Origin: Halomonas sp. LBP4
Lineage (GTDB): Bacteria; Pseudomonadota; Gammaproteobacteria; Pseudomonadales; Halomonadaceae
Length of the DNA stretch: 64,000 bases
Reading direction: 5' to 3'
Assembly (NCBI RefSeq): GCF_003202205.1
Contig: NZ_PDOG01000002.1
Coordinates: 475,742-539,741, forward strand
Positions 1 through 8,582 of this stretch are shown in pieces (position 1 is the stretch's first letter; each line of letters opens with the position of its first letter). The notes under the pieces are model-generated. The model saw nothing but the letters and a program-made list of their open reading frames with translations. It did no database searches and was not told the origin of the DNA. A program made the position numbers and the translations under genes.

Positions 1-1690
1 GGAAGCGCTCGCACAGCACCTTGAGGTCGCCGACGGTGGTGGCACCGGTCCAGGGGCGGTTCACCGAGGTCTGGCGGGTCTCGACGCTGTCGACGAATAG
101 CGAGGCCTGGATGCGCTCGACCACCCGCTGGGGGGTCATCTGCGAGATGAAGATGTAGCAGAAGAGATTGATGCCCAGCGAGAGCATCACGCCGTGGGTG
201 AAGCTGTCGCCAACATTGAGGCCGAACAGCGAGGTGGGGGTGAGCCAGGCAATGCCGAGCGGCCCGCCGGCGAGCCAGTGCCCCGGCAGCACCCCGGCGG
301 AGATCATCGCCGGCATCAGCAGGCTGTAGGCCCAGATGGCGAAGCCCGCGTTCATGCCGACGATCACCCCGAGGCGGTTGCCGCGCTTCCAGTAGAGGCC
401 GCCGATCAGGGCCGGGGCGAACTGGGCGGCGGCGGCGAACGACAGCATGCCGATGGAGGCCAGCGAGGTGAATTCGCCGATCAGCTGGTAGAAGCCGTAG
501 GCCAGCCCCAGGATCACGGCGATGGTGATGCGCCGCGCGCGCAGCACCAGGCGGCCGTAGTCGCGTGCCTTGGTGTCGAACCAGCGCAGGCGGAACAGCG
601 CCGGGATCACGATCTCGTTGGAGATCATGATCGATACCGCCACCGCGGCCACGATCACCATGCCGGTGGCCGCCGAGAAGCCGCCGATGAAGGTCAGCAG
701 GGTCAGCCACTCGTTGTTCGCCGCCATCGGCAGCGCCAGCACATAGGTGTCCGGCTCGATGCCGCTGTCGGCGAACATCGTCAGGCCGGCGGCGGCCAGC
801 GGCAGCACGAAGAAGGCGAAGGCCACCAGGTAGAGCGGAAAGAGCCAGCGTGCCTTGGTGGCGTCGTCGCGGTGGGTATTCTCCACCACCGCCACGTGGA
901 ACTGGCGGGGCAGGCAGAGGATGGCCAGCATGGCGAGCAGGGTCTGGGCCCAGAAGCTCTGGCCGAAGTCCTGCTGGGCGAGCTGACGCTGCAGTTCCAG
1001 CTGGGTCTCGGCCCGCCCCAGCAGATCGCCGAGGCCGTCGAACATGCCCCAGGTGACGTAGGCGCCGAGTATCAGGAAGGCGAGCAGCTTGACCAGCGAC
1101 TCGAAGGCCACGGCGTGGATCAGCCCCTCGTGGTGCTCGGTGGCGTCGGTGTGGCGAGTGCCGAAGAGGATGGCGAAGGCCGCCATCACCAGCGCCACGT
1201 AGAAGGCGGTGTCGCCGAACAGCGGGGTGCGGGTGATGTCGGTGGCATCGGTGAGCACGGCGAAGGAGGTGGCCACCGCCTTCAGCTGCAGGGCGATGTA
1301 GGGCAGGGTGCCGATCAGCGCCACCAGGCTGGCGAAGGCCGCCAGCGACTGGGTCTTGCCGTAGCGCGAGGCGATGAAATCGGCGATCGAGGTGACGTTC
1401 TGGTGCTTGGCGACGCGGATCATCTTGGCCAGCACCGGCCAGAACAGCAGGAACGTCAGGATCGGCCCGGCATAGATGCTGGCGAAGGACCAGCCGGCGG
1501 TGGCCGCCTGGCCCACGGCGCCATAGAAGGTCCAGGAGGTGCAGTAGATGGCCAGCGCCAGGCTGTAGATCACCGGGCGGCGCCGGCTGGCGCCGTGCTC
1601 GCGGGCATGCCGGTCGCCCCGCCAGGCGATGGCGAACAGCACGGCGATGTAGAGCAACGAAACGGCAATCAGCAGCCAGCCAGCGAACAT
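1..1690 (-). CDS. CrbS/MxtR-like sensor kinase, N-terminal transporter part (partial, runs off left edge)
   Basis: About 563 residues are visible, starting at the ATG at 1688-1690 and still open at base 1. They form a multi-pass membrane domain of the sodium:solute symporter (SLC5) family. It opens with a hydrophobic helix (MFAGWLLIAVSLLYIAVLF), followed by the conserved stretch YCTSWTFYGAVGQAA and a later CLPRQFHVAVVEN segment. The visible end (TTVGDLKVLCERF) resembles the STAC linker that joins SLC5 domains to histidine kinases in CrbS/MxtR proteins. Family knowledge: CrbS-CrbR (MxtR-ErdR) systems control acetate uptake and activation. The neighbouring symporter/DUF4212/DUF294 genes fit that role. 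The kinase domain lies outside the window, so the kinase call is inferred from the SLC5-STAC layout and context; a plain PutP-like transporter is the alternative. Confidence 0.75.
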   Translation of the reverse strand, partial: MFAGWLLIAVSLLYIAVLFAIAWRGDRHAREHGASRRRPVIYSLALAIYCTSWTFYGAVGQAATAGWSFASIYAGPILTFLLFWPVLAKMIRVAKHQNVTSIADFIASRYGKTQSLAAFASLVALIGTLPYIALQLKAVATSFAVLTDATDITRTPLFGDTAFYVALVMAAFAILFGTRHTDATEHHEGLIHAVAFESLVKLLAFLILGAYVTWGMFDGLGDLLGRAETQLELQRQLAQQDFGQSFWAQTLLAMLAILCLPRQFHVAVVENTHRDDATKARWLFPLYLVAFAFFVLPLAAAGLTMFADSGIEPDTYVLALPMAANNEWLTLLTFIGGFSAATGMVIVAAVAVSIMISNEIVIPALFRLRWFDTKARDYGRLVLRARRITIAVILGLAYGFYQLIGEFTSLASIGMLSFAAAAQFAPALIGGLYWKRGNRLGVIVGMNAGFAIWAYSLLMPAMISAGVLPGHWLAGGPLGIAWLTPTSLFGLNVGDSFTHGVMLSLGINLFCYIFISQMTPQRVVERIQASLFVDSVETRQTSVNRPWTGATTVGDLKVLCERF

Positions 1691-1795
1691 GCGCACTCCC
1701 CCCTGTGTGCGCCCATTCTAGGGCAATGCCGCCCGAGAGGGCAGCCGGGCGTCGCTCGGTCGACCGCTGGCCGTCAGTTGCCAGGGAAGGCAGGC

Positions 1796-2311
1796 TCACT
1801 CCTCGGTGCATACCGCCCGGAACAGGGGGGCGTCGGCGTCGACACTGCTCAGCTCGGCGAAGCGTGGCCGGCGCTCCTCACCCACGAGGGGCAGCTTGGA
1901 TTGCGTGGTGCAGTTCATCAGCCAGGCCTGGTGTGACACCTGGTCCACGTACTGTCGCTCGAAGCGATAGAGAATGAACTCGACCAGTCGGTGGTGCTCC
2001 ACCTGCGTCGGGACCAGGTTGTCCCGGTCCACGACGCTGAAGGCCGTGGTCATGGGGAAGATGTAGGTCCAGGGACGCCAGAAGGCGCCGCCCTTCTCGA
2101 TGGAGACGACCCGAGCCGACTCGGGCAGTTGGAACTGTTTCTGGCTGAACCAGGAGTACTCGTAGTGTATCTGGTAGCCCAGCATGCCGAGGCCGGCACA
2201 GACGGGGATGATCCAGCGTGGCAGCCGCTTGCCGCTGACGAGACGCAGCAGCAGGCCGATCCCCGCGGCGCCCAGGCCGGCAAAAATCGCCCCGATCAAA
2301 TGCCATAACAT
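1796..2311 (-). CDS. Small conserved membrane protein of unknown function
   Basis: This encodes 171 residues from the ATG at 2309-2311, which has an AGGAAGG ribosome site about 7 bases upstream. An upstream in-frame ATG at 2347 would start inside a hairpin and is less likely. The N-terminus has a hydrophobic helix (MLWHLIGAIFAGLGAAGIGL) and a second weaker one around residues 30-45. The rest is soluble and ends in an acidic tail with Cys near the C-terminus. I do not recognise the family. It lies between the symporter operon and the sensor gene, on the same strand as both, so it may be read through from the symporter operon past two hairpins. Confidence 0.6.
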   Translation of the reverse strand: MLWHLIGAIFAGLGAAGIGLLLRLVSGKRLPRWIIPVCAGLGMLGYQIHYEYSWFSQKQFQLPESARVVSIEKGGAFWRPWTYIFPMTTAFSVVDRDNLVPTQVEHHRLVEFILYRFERQYVDQVSHQAWLMNCTTQSKLPLVGEERRPRFAELSSVDADAPLFRAVCTEE

Positions 2312-2331
2312 AAATCGACCTTCCTGAAAGA

Positions 2332-2393
2332 GATCGGGCTTCCCCATGGAAGCCCGATCCGGTTTGGGTCCCCGACCCGGAGCCCGGGTCGGG
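2332..2393 (-). terminator. Two consecutive hairpins after the symporter gene
   Basis: There are two perfect inverted repeats side by side. One has 12-bp arms at 2332-2343 and 2348-2359 with a 4-base loop. The other has 10-bp arms at 2371-2380 and 2384-2393 with a 3-base loop. On the minus strand they follow the symporter stop codon (2407), and the distal one is followed by TCTTTC. They probably terminate or attenuate transcription before the small membrane protein gene. Confidence 0.6.
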
Positions 2394-2406
2394 CAGCCAT
2401 TATGGC

Positions 2407-4203
2407 TTAGTGGCCGGTCGCGATACCAGCACCCTTCGGATAGCGGACGCTTTCCACCAGGTCCTGGATTTCCTGCGGCGGCTCCTCGGTGGCGCTGGAG
2501 ACGGCGAAGGCCACGGCGAAGTTGAAGATCGCGCCGACCGCACCGAAGGAGAGCGGCGAGATGCCCAGGATCCAGTTGTCCGGCGTGTTGGGCAGCATGT
2601 TGGTCTCCGGAATGAAGAACCAGCCCAGGTAGGTGAAGATGTAGAGCAGGGTGGTGCCCAGGCCGGTCAGCATGCCGGCAACGGCGCCCTTGTTGTTCAC
2701 CCGCTTGGAGAAGATGCCCATCATCAGCGCCGGGAACAGCGAGGCACCGGCGATACCGAAGGCGAGTGCCACCGTCTGTGCCGCGAAGCCCGGGGGATTC
2801 AGGCCCAGGTAGGTCGCCAGCAGGATGGCGCCGGCCATGGAGATCCGCGCCGCCAGCATCTCGCCCTTCTCGGTGATCTTCGGGTTGATCATGGTCTTGA
2901 TCAGGTCATGGCTGATGGCCGAGGAGATGGCCAGCAGCAGGCCGGCGGCCGTGGACAGTGCCGCGGCGATACCACCGGCGGCGATCAGGCCGATGACCCA
3001 GCTCGGCAGGTTGGCGATCTCCGGGTTGGCGAGGACCAGGATGTCGTTGTTGACGGTAAGTTCGCTGCCTTCCCAGCCACGTTCTGCGGCGGTTGAAGCG
3101 AAGGCTTCGTTGCCGTCGTTGTAGACCTGGATGCGGCCGTCGCCGTTCTTGTCCTCGAAGGTGATCAGGCCGGTCTCTTCCCAGGTCCGGACCCACTCGG
3201 GACGCTCCTCGTAGAGGATGGGGTTGGTGGCGGCTTCATCGTAGTTCTCGACCTGGCCGGCCATATCCGGATAGACGGTGGTCATCAGGTTCAGGCGTGC
3301 CATGGACCCCACCGCGGGAGCGGTCAGGTAGAGCAGGGCGATGAACACCAGGGCCCAGCCGGCAGACCAGCGCGCATCGGCCACCTTCGGCACGGTGAAG
3401 AAGCGGATGATGACGTGAGGCAGGCCCGCGGTACCGACCATCAGCGACAGGGTGAACAGCACCATGTTGAGCTTGTTGTCGACATCGGCCGTGTAGTCGC
3501 GGAAGCCCAGCGCATTGATCACGTCATCCAGCTTCGCCAGCAGCGGCACACCGGACTCGGAGTGGGTGCTGAACAGGCCCAGGCCGGGAATGGGGTTGCC
3601 GGTCAGCTCCAGCGAGATGAACACGGCCGGGATGGTGTAGGCGATGATCAGCACGATGTACTGGGCCACCTGGGTGTAGGTGATGCCCTTCATGCCGCCG
3701 AAGACCGCGTAGAGGAAGACGATGAAGGCCGCGATCCAGATGCCCCAGGTATTGGAGACTTCCAGGAAGCGGGAGAAGGCCACGCCGGCACCGGTCATCT
3801 GGCCGATGACGTAGGTGATCGAGGCGACGACCAGGCAGATCACGGCGACCAGGCGGGCGGTGTTGCTGTAGAAGCGGTCACCGATGAAGTCGGGCACCGT
3901 GAACTTGCCGAACTTGCGCAGGTAGGGCGCCAGCAGCATGGCCAGGATGACGTAGCCACCGGTCCAGCCCATCAGGAAGGTGGAGTTGGCGTAGCCCCCG
4001 GAGGCCAGCAGGCCCGCCATGGAGATGAAGGAGGCCGCGGACATCCAGTCGGCGGCGGTCGCCATGCCGTTGGTGATCGGGTGCACGCCGCCACCGGCCA
4101 CGTAGAAGTCCTTGGTCGATCCGGCACGGGCCCAGATCGCGATGCCTATGTAGAGGGCGAAGGAGGCCCCTACGAACAGCAGGTTGATTGCAAACTGACT
4201 CAT
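2407..4203 (-). CDS. Sodium:solute symporter, VC_2705 subfamily (probable acetate/carboxylate uptake)
   Basis: This 598-residue polytopic membrane protein belongs to the SSS/SLC5 family. The start is MSQFAINLLFVGASFALYIG, with family signatures FYVAGGGVHPITNGMATAADWMSAASFISMAG near residues 33-65 and a GTAGLPHVIIRFFTVP block near 258-273. A soluble insert of about 90 residues follows (roughly 300-390) and contains an EF-hand-like loop, DKNGDGRIQVYND. Subfamily members co-occur with a DUF4212 small subunit, which is encoded 6 bases upstream here. The substrate is inferred as acetate or a similar short carboxylate from the CrbS-like sensor and the ActP relationship; the sequence alone does not prove it. 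The protein acts in the inner membrane. Confidence 0.85.
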   Translation of the reverse strand: MSQFAINLLFVGASFALYIGIAIWARAGSTKDFYVAGGGVHPITNGMATAADWMSAASFISMAGLLASGGYANSTFLMGWTGGYVILAMLLAPYLRKFGKFTVPDFIGDRFYSNTARLVAVICLVVASITYVIGQMTGAGVAFSRFLEVSNTWGIWIAAFIVFLYAVFGGMKGITYTQVAQYIVLIIAYTIPAVFISLELTGNPIPGLGLFSTHSESGVPLLAKLDDVINALGFRDYTADVDNKLNMVLFTLSLMVGTAGLPHVIIRFFTVPKVADARWSAGWALVFIALLYLTAPAVGSMARLNLMTTVYPDMAGQVENYDEAATNPILYEERPEWVRTWEETGLITFEDKNGDGRIQVYNDGNEAFASTAAERGWEGSELTVNNDILVLANPEIANLPSWVIGLIAAGGIAAALSTAAGLLLAISSAISHDLIKTMINPKITEKGEMLAARISMAGAILLATYLGLNPPGFAAQTVALAFGIAGASLFPALMMGIFSKRVNNKGAVAGMLTGLGTTLLYIFTYLGWFFIPETNMLPNTPDNWILGISPLSFGAVGAIFNFAVAFAVSSATEEPPQEIQDLVESVRYPKGAGIATGH

Positions 4204-4209
4204 GCTGGC

Positions 4210-4470
4210 TTACTCCCCGAGTCCGAACTGTTTATCGAGTCGGTTCATCTTCCACGCGTAGAAGAAGATAATGCCGATGAAGGTCAGGATCGAACCCTGC
4301 TGGGCGAACCAGAAGCCCAGGTCCGTACCGCCGATGGGGATGGCTGACAGCAGGGGACGTAGCAGGATGGCGAATCCGTAGGACACCAGCGCCCAGACGA
4401 TCAGGCAGCCGGCAATCAGACGGATGTTCGCCTTCCAGTAAGCAGCGGCATTGGATTTCTCATCTGCCAT
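4210..4470 (-). CDS. DUF4212 symporter small subunit
   Basis: This 86-residue protein has two predicted membrane helices (IRLIAGCLIVWALVSYGFAI and ILTFIGIIFFYAWKMNRLD) and the DUF4212 / putative solute:sodium symporter small-subunit pattern AYWKANIRL...FWFAQQGSI. The ATG at 4468-4470 is chosen because GGAGAG lies about 8 bases upstream; an in-frame ATG 15 bases further upstream lacks this. It is the first gene of the operon and ends 6 bases before the large symporter gene, so the two products presumably form one transporter. Confidence 0.85.
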   Translation of the reverse strand: MADEKSNAAAYWKANIRLIAGCLIVWALVSYGFAILLRPLLSAIPIGGTDLGFWFAQQGSILTFIGIIFFYAWKMNRLDKQFGLGE

Positions 4471-4996
4471 GGTGTTGCTCTCCACTTGTTATTGAGAGGG
4501 TGAGAAGGTGCGCCGATCATTCCACAAGCCCCATCGGGGCAATCGCACGTATACAACGACTCTCCCTCGAACGGTCCTCCTGTACGAGGATGTTGCCAGC
4601 CTGTCGGTGACAAGGATTGTCGACGTGCGATTGCCCCGCATGACTCATGGTGGATACTGGGCAATGAACGGGAAAAATAAATCCCAGACTTTGGTATCAT
4701 GAATAAATAGCGATGGAATGTCGTTTGTACTTTTCTATATATATCAGTAACTTATTAGATGTTGTGGCCGTGGGTTGCGAGTCATCCAGAGGGGGCATGG
4801 GACGATGGTCTAGCCGGCCAGGTATGGGACGATGGTCTAATCACGCAGGGCGCTATGACGTTGGTCTAATTCGGAAAGGATAGGACGATTGTCTAGGTTC
4901 TTTCCTGGATCATCACTTTGCTATCTTGAAGTCACCGTGGCCGTGACGGGCCTATGAACCTGCGGGGTGAGACAGCCGCCTAACGAGGACAGCCCC
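4471..4996. other. Divergent intergenic region of the acetate-type locus
   Basis: This 526-base spacer lies between the leftward DUF4212-symporter operon and the rightward CNB-CBS-DUF294 gene. I see no convincing gene in it. It has an AT-rich core at about 4670-4770, unusual for this GC-rich window and the likely place for the leftward promoter, followed by the tandem GAC-N4-GTC array at 4801-4893. A plausible rightward extended -10 (TG at 4919-4920, TATCTT at 4922-4927) lies about 38 bases after the centre of the last repeat. Confidence 0.6.
4801..4893. promoter_or_regulatory. Tandem operator array, four copies of GAC-N4-GTC
   Basis: Four palindromic decamers lie at 4801-4810 (GACGATGGTC), 4828-4837 (identical), 4857-4866 (GACGTTGGTC) and 4884-4893 (GACGATTGTC). 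Each is followed by TA, and start-to-start spacings are 27, 29 and 27 bases. Regular spacing and palindromy indicate binding sites for a dimeric regulator. The last copy is centred about 45 bases upstream of the inferred start site of the DUF294 gene, a fitting activator position. A LuxR-type response regulator (CrbR/ErdR, partner of the sensor at 1-1690) is the natural candidate, but that is inference. Confidence 0.6.
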
Positions 4997-6820
4997 ATGG
5001 TCGATGTCGATCTCTCTCAACCGCCCTTCACCTTTCTGGATGATGAAGGACGCGCGCGCGTTCGCAGTGGTATCGACCTGGCCTATTTCGATCGTGACGA
5101 GATCATTCTCGAGGCCGGCCAGCCCGGTGAGTTCGTCTTCATCATCCACAAGGGCGAGGTCGCGGAACTGGACACGACCCTTCCCGGTGCGCGCGAGCGC
5201 ATCGGCCACTACACCCATGGCGACCTGTTCGGTGCCATCAGCATCCTCAACGGCAAGAGCCGCTATCGCTTCCGCGCCGAGCAGGAGAGTCTCTGCTATC
5301 TGCTGCCGAAGGCCCTGTTCCTGCAGTTGTGCGACGACTATCCGGCCTTCGCCGAGTTCTTCCGCCAGACCCTGGCCCACAAGGCCCGCCTGTTGACCGA
5401 GCAGCGCGCCGAGGGGGGGGTGACCATGGCCGGCTTCATGCTGGCCAGGGTCAGCGAGTGCATGCGCCAGCCGCTCTGCGTGGGGCCGGCGTCGACCATC
5501 GCCGAGGCGGTGGCCACCCTGCATGACAGTCACGCCGATAGTCTGCTGGTCAACGGCGAGCAGGGGGCGGGCATGGTCACCAAGACCGACCTGCTCAACG
5601 CCCTGGTGCTGGAGGGGCGTGAGCAGGACAGCCCGGTGCAGGCGGTGGCCCACTTCGAGCTGGTGACGGTGACGCCGGACCAGTACCTGTTCGAGGTGCT
5701 GGTGGTGATGACTCGCCACAAGGTGGAGCGGGTGGTGGTCATGGAGCAGGGCGCGCCCTGCGGCGTGGTCGAGCTGACCGACGTGCTCAGCTACTTCTCC
5801 AGCCGCAGCTACGTGGTCAGCCTGCAGGTGGCGCAGGCGGACAGCCTCGAGGCGCTGGCCGCGGCCAGCCGGCGTACCCCGGAGCTGGTGAGGGCGCTGA
5901 TGGCCCAGGGAGTCAAGCTGCGCTTCGCCATGGGGCTGCTGGCGGCGCTGAACGGCCGCATCATGAACAAGGCCTGGGGCTTTCTGATCGACGAGCGCTA
6001 CCACGGTGACAGTTGCCTGATGGTGATGGGCAGCGAGGGGCGCGGGGAACAGATTCTCAAGACCGATCAGGACAATGGCCTGATCCTGGCCGATGACCTC
6101 GACTGGCCCGACTGTGCCGAGCAGATGCAGCGACTCACCGACACCCTGATCGAGCTCGGCTATCCGCCCTGCCCGGGCAATATCATGGTTTCCAACCCGG
6201 AGTGGGTGGGCAGCGTGACCCAGTGGCGCGGCCGCATCGCCCGCTGGGCGGCGGGCCGCGACGGCGACAGCCTGATGAAGCTCGCCATCCTGCTCGACTC
6301 CCATGCGGTGGCAGGCAACCCGACCCTGCTCGAGCAGGTCCGCGAGGAGCTGTTCGAGCGCTGCTCCCGGGACGAGATCCTGCTCTCCTACTTTGCCCGC
6401 CCGGCATTGCGCTTCTCCACGCCGCTGACCCTGTTCGGCTCGTTGAAGAAGCCCCAGCACGGCATCGACATCAAGAAGGGCGGCATCTTTCCCATCGTCC
6501 ACGGGGTGCGTGCCATGGCCCTGGAGCGCGGCATCCGCGTGACCTCGACGCTGGAGCGCCTCGACGCCCTGGCCGAGGACGGTCGCCTGGAGGCTCGTTT
6601 CGCCGAGGACCTGGGCGAGGCGCTGTCACTGTTCACCCAGCTGCGCCTCGAGCAGCAGCTGGCGCGCCTGGACGGCGATGGCAGCAAGGGCGGGAAGCCC
6701 GATCGGGTGGTGGTGCAGGAACTCTCGTCGCTGGAGCGCGACCTGCTCCGCGAGGCGCTGCACATCGTCAAGGATTTCAAGCAGCGCCTGTCGCATCGCT
6801 TCCATCTGGAATATTCATGA
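4997..6820 (+). CDS. CNB-CBS-DUF294 putative nucleotidyltransferase
   Basis: The protein is 607 residues from the ATG at 4997, which has GAGGAC upstream; an in-frame GTG at 4967 lacks a good site. Domain order: a cyclic-nucleotide-binding-like domain (about 10-130, with GEFVFIIHKGEVAEL and GDLFGAISIL), two CBS motifs (about 150-270), then a DUF294 GlnD-like nucleotidyltransferase domain with GSEGRGEQILKTDQDNGLI (catalytic-type DQD), and a DUF294 C-terminal substrate-binding domain. Family knowledge: such proteins are often encoded beside acetate symporters. The layout suggests a nucleotide-responsive enzyme that modifies an unknown target. The next gene, an exonuclease, begins 48 bases after the stop and is probably co-transcribed. 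Confidence 0.85.
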   Translation: MVDVDLSQPPFTFLDDEGRARVRSGIDLAYFDRDEIILEAGQPGEFVFIIHKGEVAELDTTLPGARERIGHYTHGDLFGAISILNGKSRYRFRAEQESLCYLLPKALFLQLCDDYPAFAEFFRQTLAHKARLLTEQRAEGGVTMAGFMLARVSECMRQPLCVGPASTIAEAVATLHDSHADSLLVNGEQGAGMVTKTDLLNALVLEGREQDSPVQAVAHFELVTVTPDQYLFEVLVVMTRHKVERVVVMEQGAPCGVVELTDVLSYFSSRSYVVSLQVAQADSLEALAAASRRTPELVRALMAQGVKLRFAMGLLAALNGRIMNKAWGFLIDERYHGDSCLMVMGSEGRGEQILKTDQDNGLILADDLDWPDCAEQMQRLTDTLIELGYPPCPGNIMVSNPEWVGSVTQWRGRIARWAAGRDGDSLMKLAILLDSHAVAGNPTLLEQVREELFERCSRDEILLSYFARPALRFSTPLTLFGSLKKPQHGIDIKKGGIFPIVHGVRAMALERGIRVTSTLERLDALAEDGRLEARFAEDLGEALSLFTQLRLEQQLARLDGDGSKGGKPDRVVVQELSSLERDLLREALHIVKDFKQRLSHRFHLEYS

Positions 6821-6868
6821 CGCGCGGCGCTCTTTCAGGGATCGACAACAACAACAGGAGGTCACTCC

Positions 6869-7495
6869 ATGCTCAAGGTACTGCGCCGGGCCGCCGACCG
6901 GCGTCGCCAGGCCGACGGCTATTATGCCTGGCTGTTCCAGCCCTACACCGGCGACGAGCTGGTCGCCATCGATAGCGAGACCACCGGGCTCGATACCCGC
7001 AGTGCCGAACTGGTGTCGCTGGCGGCGGTGAAGATTCGCGGCGATCGGGTGCTGGCCAGCGAATCACTGGACCTGCGCCTGCAGCGGCCCGCGTCGCTGA
7101 GTGGCGACTCGATACGCATCCACGGCCTGCGTGGCATCGACCTGGAGGGTGGCGAAAGCATCGGGGCGGCACTGGGCCGCTTCCTTGACTTCATCGGCAA
7201 CCGGCCGCTGGTGGGCTGGTGCCTGGATTTCGATCTGTCGATCATCAACCGGGAGTTGCGGCCGCGCTTCGGCTTCGACCTGCCCAATGCCGGCATCGAC
7301 GTGGCGCATGCCTATGTCCGTCAGCTACGCCGCAGCCATCCCGAGGTCGAGCCGGGCCTGCGCTTCGAGCAGGTGGCCGGCGCCCTGGGGGTGCCGGTGA
7401 TGGGACGCCACACCGCCCTGGGCGATGCCGTGACCACGGCGCTGATGTATCTGCGCCTGGAGCGAGGCGCCATGCTGGCGAAGCGGAGCTCGTGA
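6869..7495 (+). CDS. DnaQ-like DEDDh 3'-5' exonuclease
   Basis: This 208-residue exonuclease of the DnaQ/PolC epsilon type has an excellent AGGAGGT site before the ATG. Exo I is IDSETTG with D35 and E37. Exo II is WCLDFD with D122. Exo III is GRHTALGDA with H181 and D186, the DEDDh arrangement, so all metal-binding residues are present. It is shorter than replicative DnaQ and lacks a polymerase-binding tail. It is transcribed with the DUF294 gene in a locus otherwise devoted to carboxylate uptake. Its substrate is unknown and could be a small oligonucleotide or modified RNA rather than replication errors. Confidence 0.85.
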   Translation: MLKVLRRAADRRRQADGYYAWLFQPYTGDELVAIDSETTGLDTRSAELVSLAAVKIRGDRVLASESLDLRLQRPASLSGDSIRIHGLRGIDLEGGESIGAALGRFLDFIGNRPLVGWCLDFDLSIINRELRPRFGFDLPNAGIDVAHAYVRQLRRSHPEVEPGLRFEQVAGALGVPVMGRHTALGDAVTTALMYLRLERGAMLAKRSS

Positions 7496-7626
7496 GCCCC
7501 TCGTCTCGAGGGTCAGCCACGGCATGGGCATCCTCCGGGCCGTCGACGCCGTGCCGTCGCCAGGCGGCGGCGGTGGTGGTAGGATAGGCACCCGTGATTT
7601 CCAGCCGCTCTGGCAGCGCCCCGACC

Positions 7627-8529
7627 ATGCAAGACGCCGTGATCTTCGACCCCAACCCTGCCGATGCTCCCGCCACAGCAGGCGGCGCCACCACCCTCGA
7701 TGCCAGGGGCAAGCGCGAGTTCAACAAGCTGCAGAAGCGCCTGCGACGCCAGGTGGGCAATGCCATCATCGACTACGAGATGATCGGCGAGGGCGACCGG
7801 GTGATGGTCTGCCTGAGCGGCGGCAAGGACAGCTACACCCTGCTCGAGATCCTGCGCAGCCTGCAGCGCAATGCTCCGGTGCGCTTCTCGCTGGTGGCGG
7901 TCAACCTCGACCAGAAGCAGCCCGGTTTCCCCGAGCAGGTGTTGCCCGAGTACCTGGATGGCATCGGGGTGGAGTACCACATCCTCGAGCGCGACACCTA
8001 CTCGGTGGTCAAGGAGAAGACCCCCGAGGGCAAGACCACCTGTGCGCTCTGTTCGCGGCTGCGTCGCGGCTCGCTCTACGGCTTCGCCGAGGAGATCGGT
8101 GCCACCAAGATCGCCCTGGGCCACCATCGCGAGGACATCCTCGAGACGCTGTTCCTCAACCTCTTCTTCGGCGGCAGCCTCAAGGCGATGCCGCCCAAGC
8201 TGCTCTCCGACGACGGCCGGAACATCGTCATCCGTCCGCTGGCCTATTGCCGGGAGGCGGACATCGCCGAGTTCGCACGGCTGATGGACTTCCCGATTAT
8301 CCCCTGCAATCTCTGCGGTTCCCAGCCCAACCTGCAGCGCCAGGTGGTCAAGGAGATGCTCGCCGAATGGGAGGCCAGGCACCCCGGCCGGCTCGAGAGC
8401 ATGTTCAAGGCGGTGACCAACGTGGCGCCCTCGCAGTTGGCCGACCGCGAGCTTTTCGACTTCGCCGGCCTGGAGGAGAAGCAGGCCCGGCGGCAGGCCG
8501 ACCGCATCGATATCCATCAGGAGCTATAA
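7627..8529 (+). CDS. ttcA: tRNA 2-thiocytidine synthase TtcA
   Basis: TtcA thiolates C32 of certain tRNAs using an ATP pyrophosphatase fold and an iron-sulfur cluster. The 300-residue product has the PP-loop SGGKDS (64-69), the CALC pair near 138-141 and the later CNLC motif that supplies cluster ligands. The start is uncertain: the ATG at 7627 is used, but an in-frame GTG at 7594 sits just after a TAGGAT element that looks like a -10 hexamer, so the ATG is preferred. A 15-bp stem terminator follows the gene at 8583-8615. Confidence 0.93.
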   Translation: MQDAVIFDPNPADAPATAGGATTLDARGKREFNKLQKRLRRQVGNAIIDYEMIGEGDRVMVCLSGGKDSYTLLEILRSLQRNAPVRFSLVAVNLDQKQPGFPEQVLPEYLDGIGVEYHILERDTYSVVKEKTPEGKTTCALCSRLRRGSLYGFAEEIGATKIALGHHREDILETLFLNLFFGGSLKAMPPKLLSDDGRNIVIRPLAYCREADIAEFARLMDFPIIPCNLCGSQPNLQRQVVKEMLAEWEARHPGRLESMFKAVTNVAPSQLADRELFDFAGLEEKQARRQADRIDIHQEL

Positions 8530-8535
8530 GCCATA

Positions 8536-8580
8536 CCGGGCTTCGCCCGGAGCTGTAAGCTTTAAGCCGTAAGCTGGAAG
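8536..8580. repeat. Short hairpin plus AAGC-rich repeat after ttcA
   Basis: A CCGGGC-TTC-GCCCGG hairpin (8536-8550) is followed by repeated GTAAGC/TTAAGC words up to 8580. A similar AGCCGTAAGCTGTAAG word occurs right after rlmB (about 35017-35033), suggesting a dispersed genomic repeat placed after stop codons. Confidence 0.45.
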
Positions 8581-8582
8581 AC

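Noticed and set aside
194..1936. 580-residue plus-strand open frame
   Set aside because: Rich in Gly, Gln and His with no motif. It lies opposite the coherent membrane protein at 1-1690, so it is an antisense shadow.
4801..4893. CRISPR-like array
   Set aside because: The repeated unit is only about 10-12 bases and spacing about 17; no cas genes are present. An operator array fits better.
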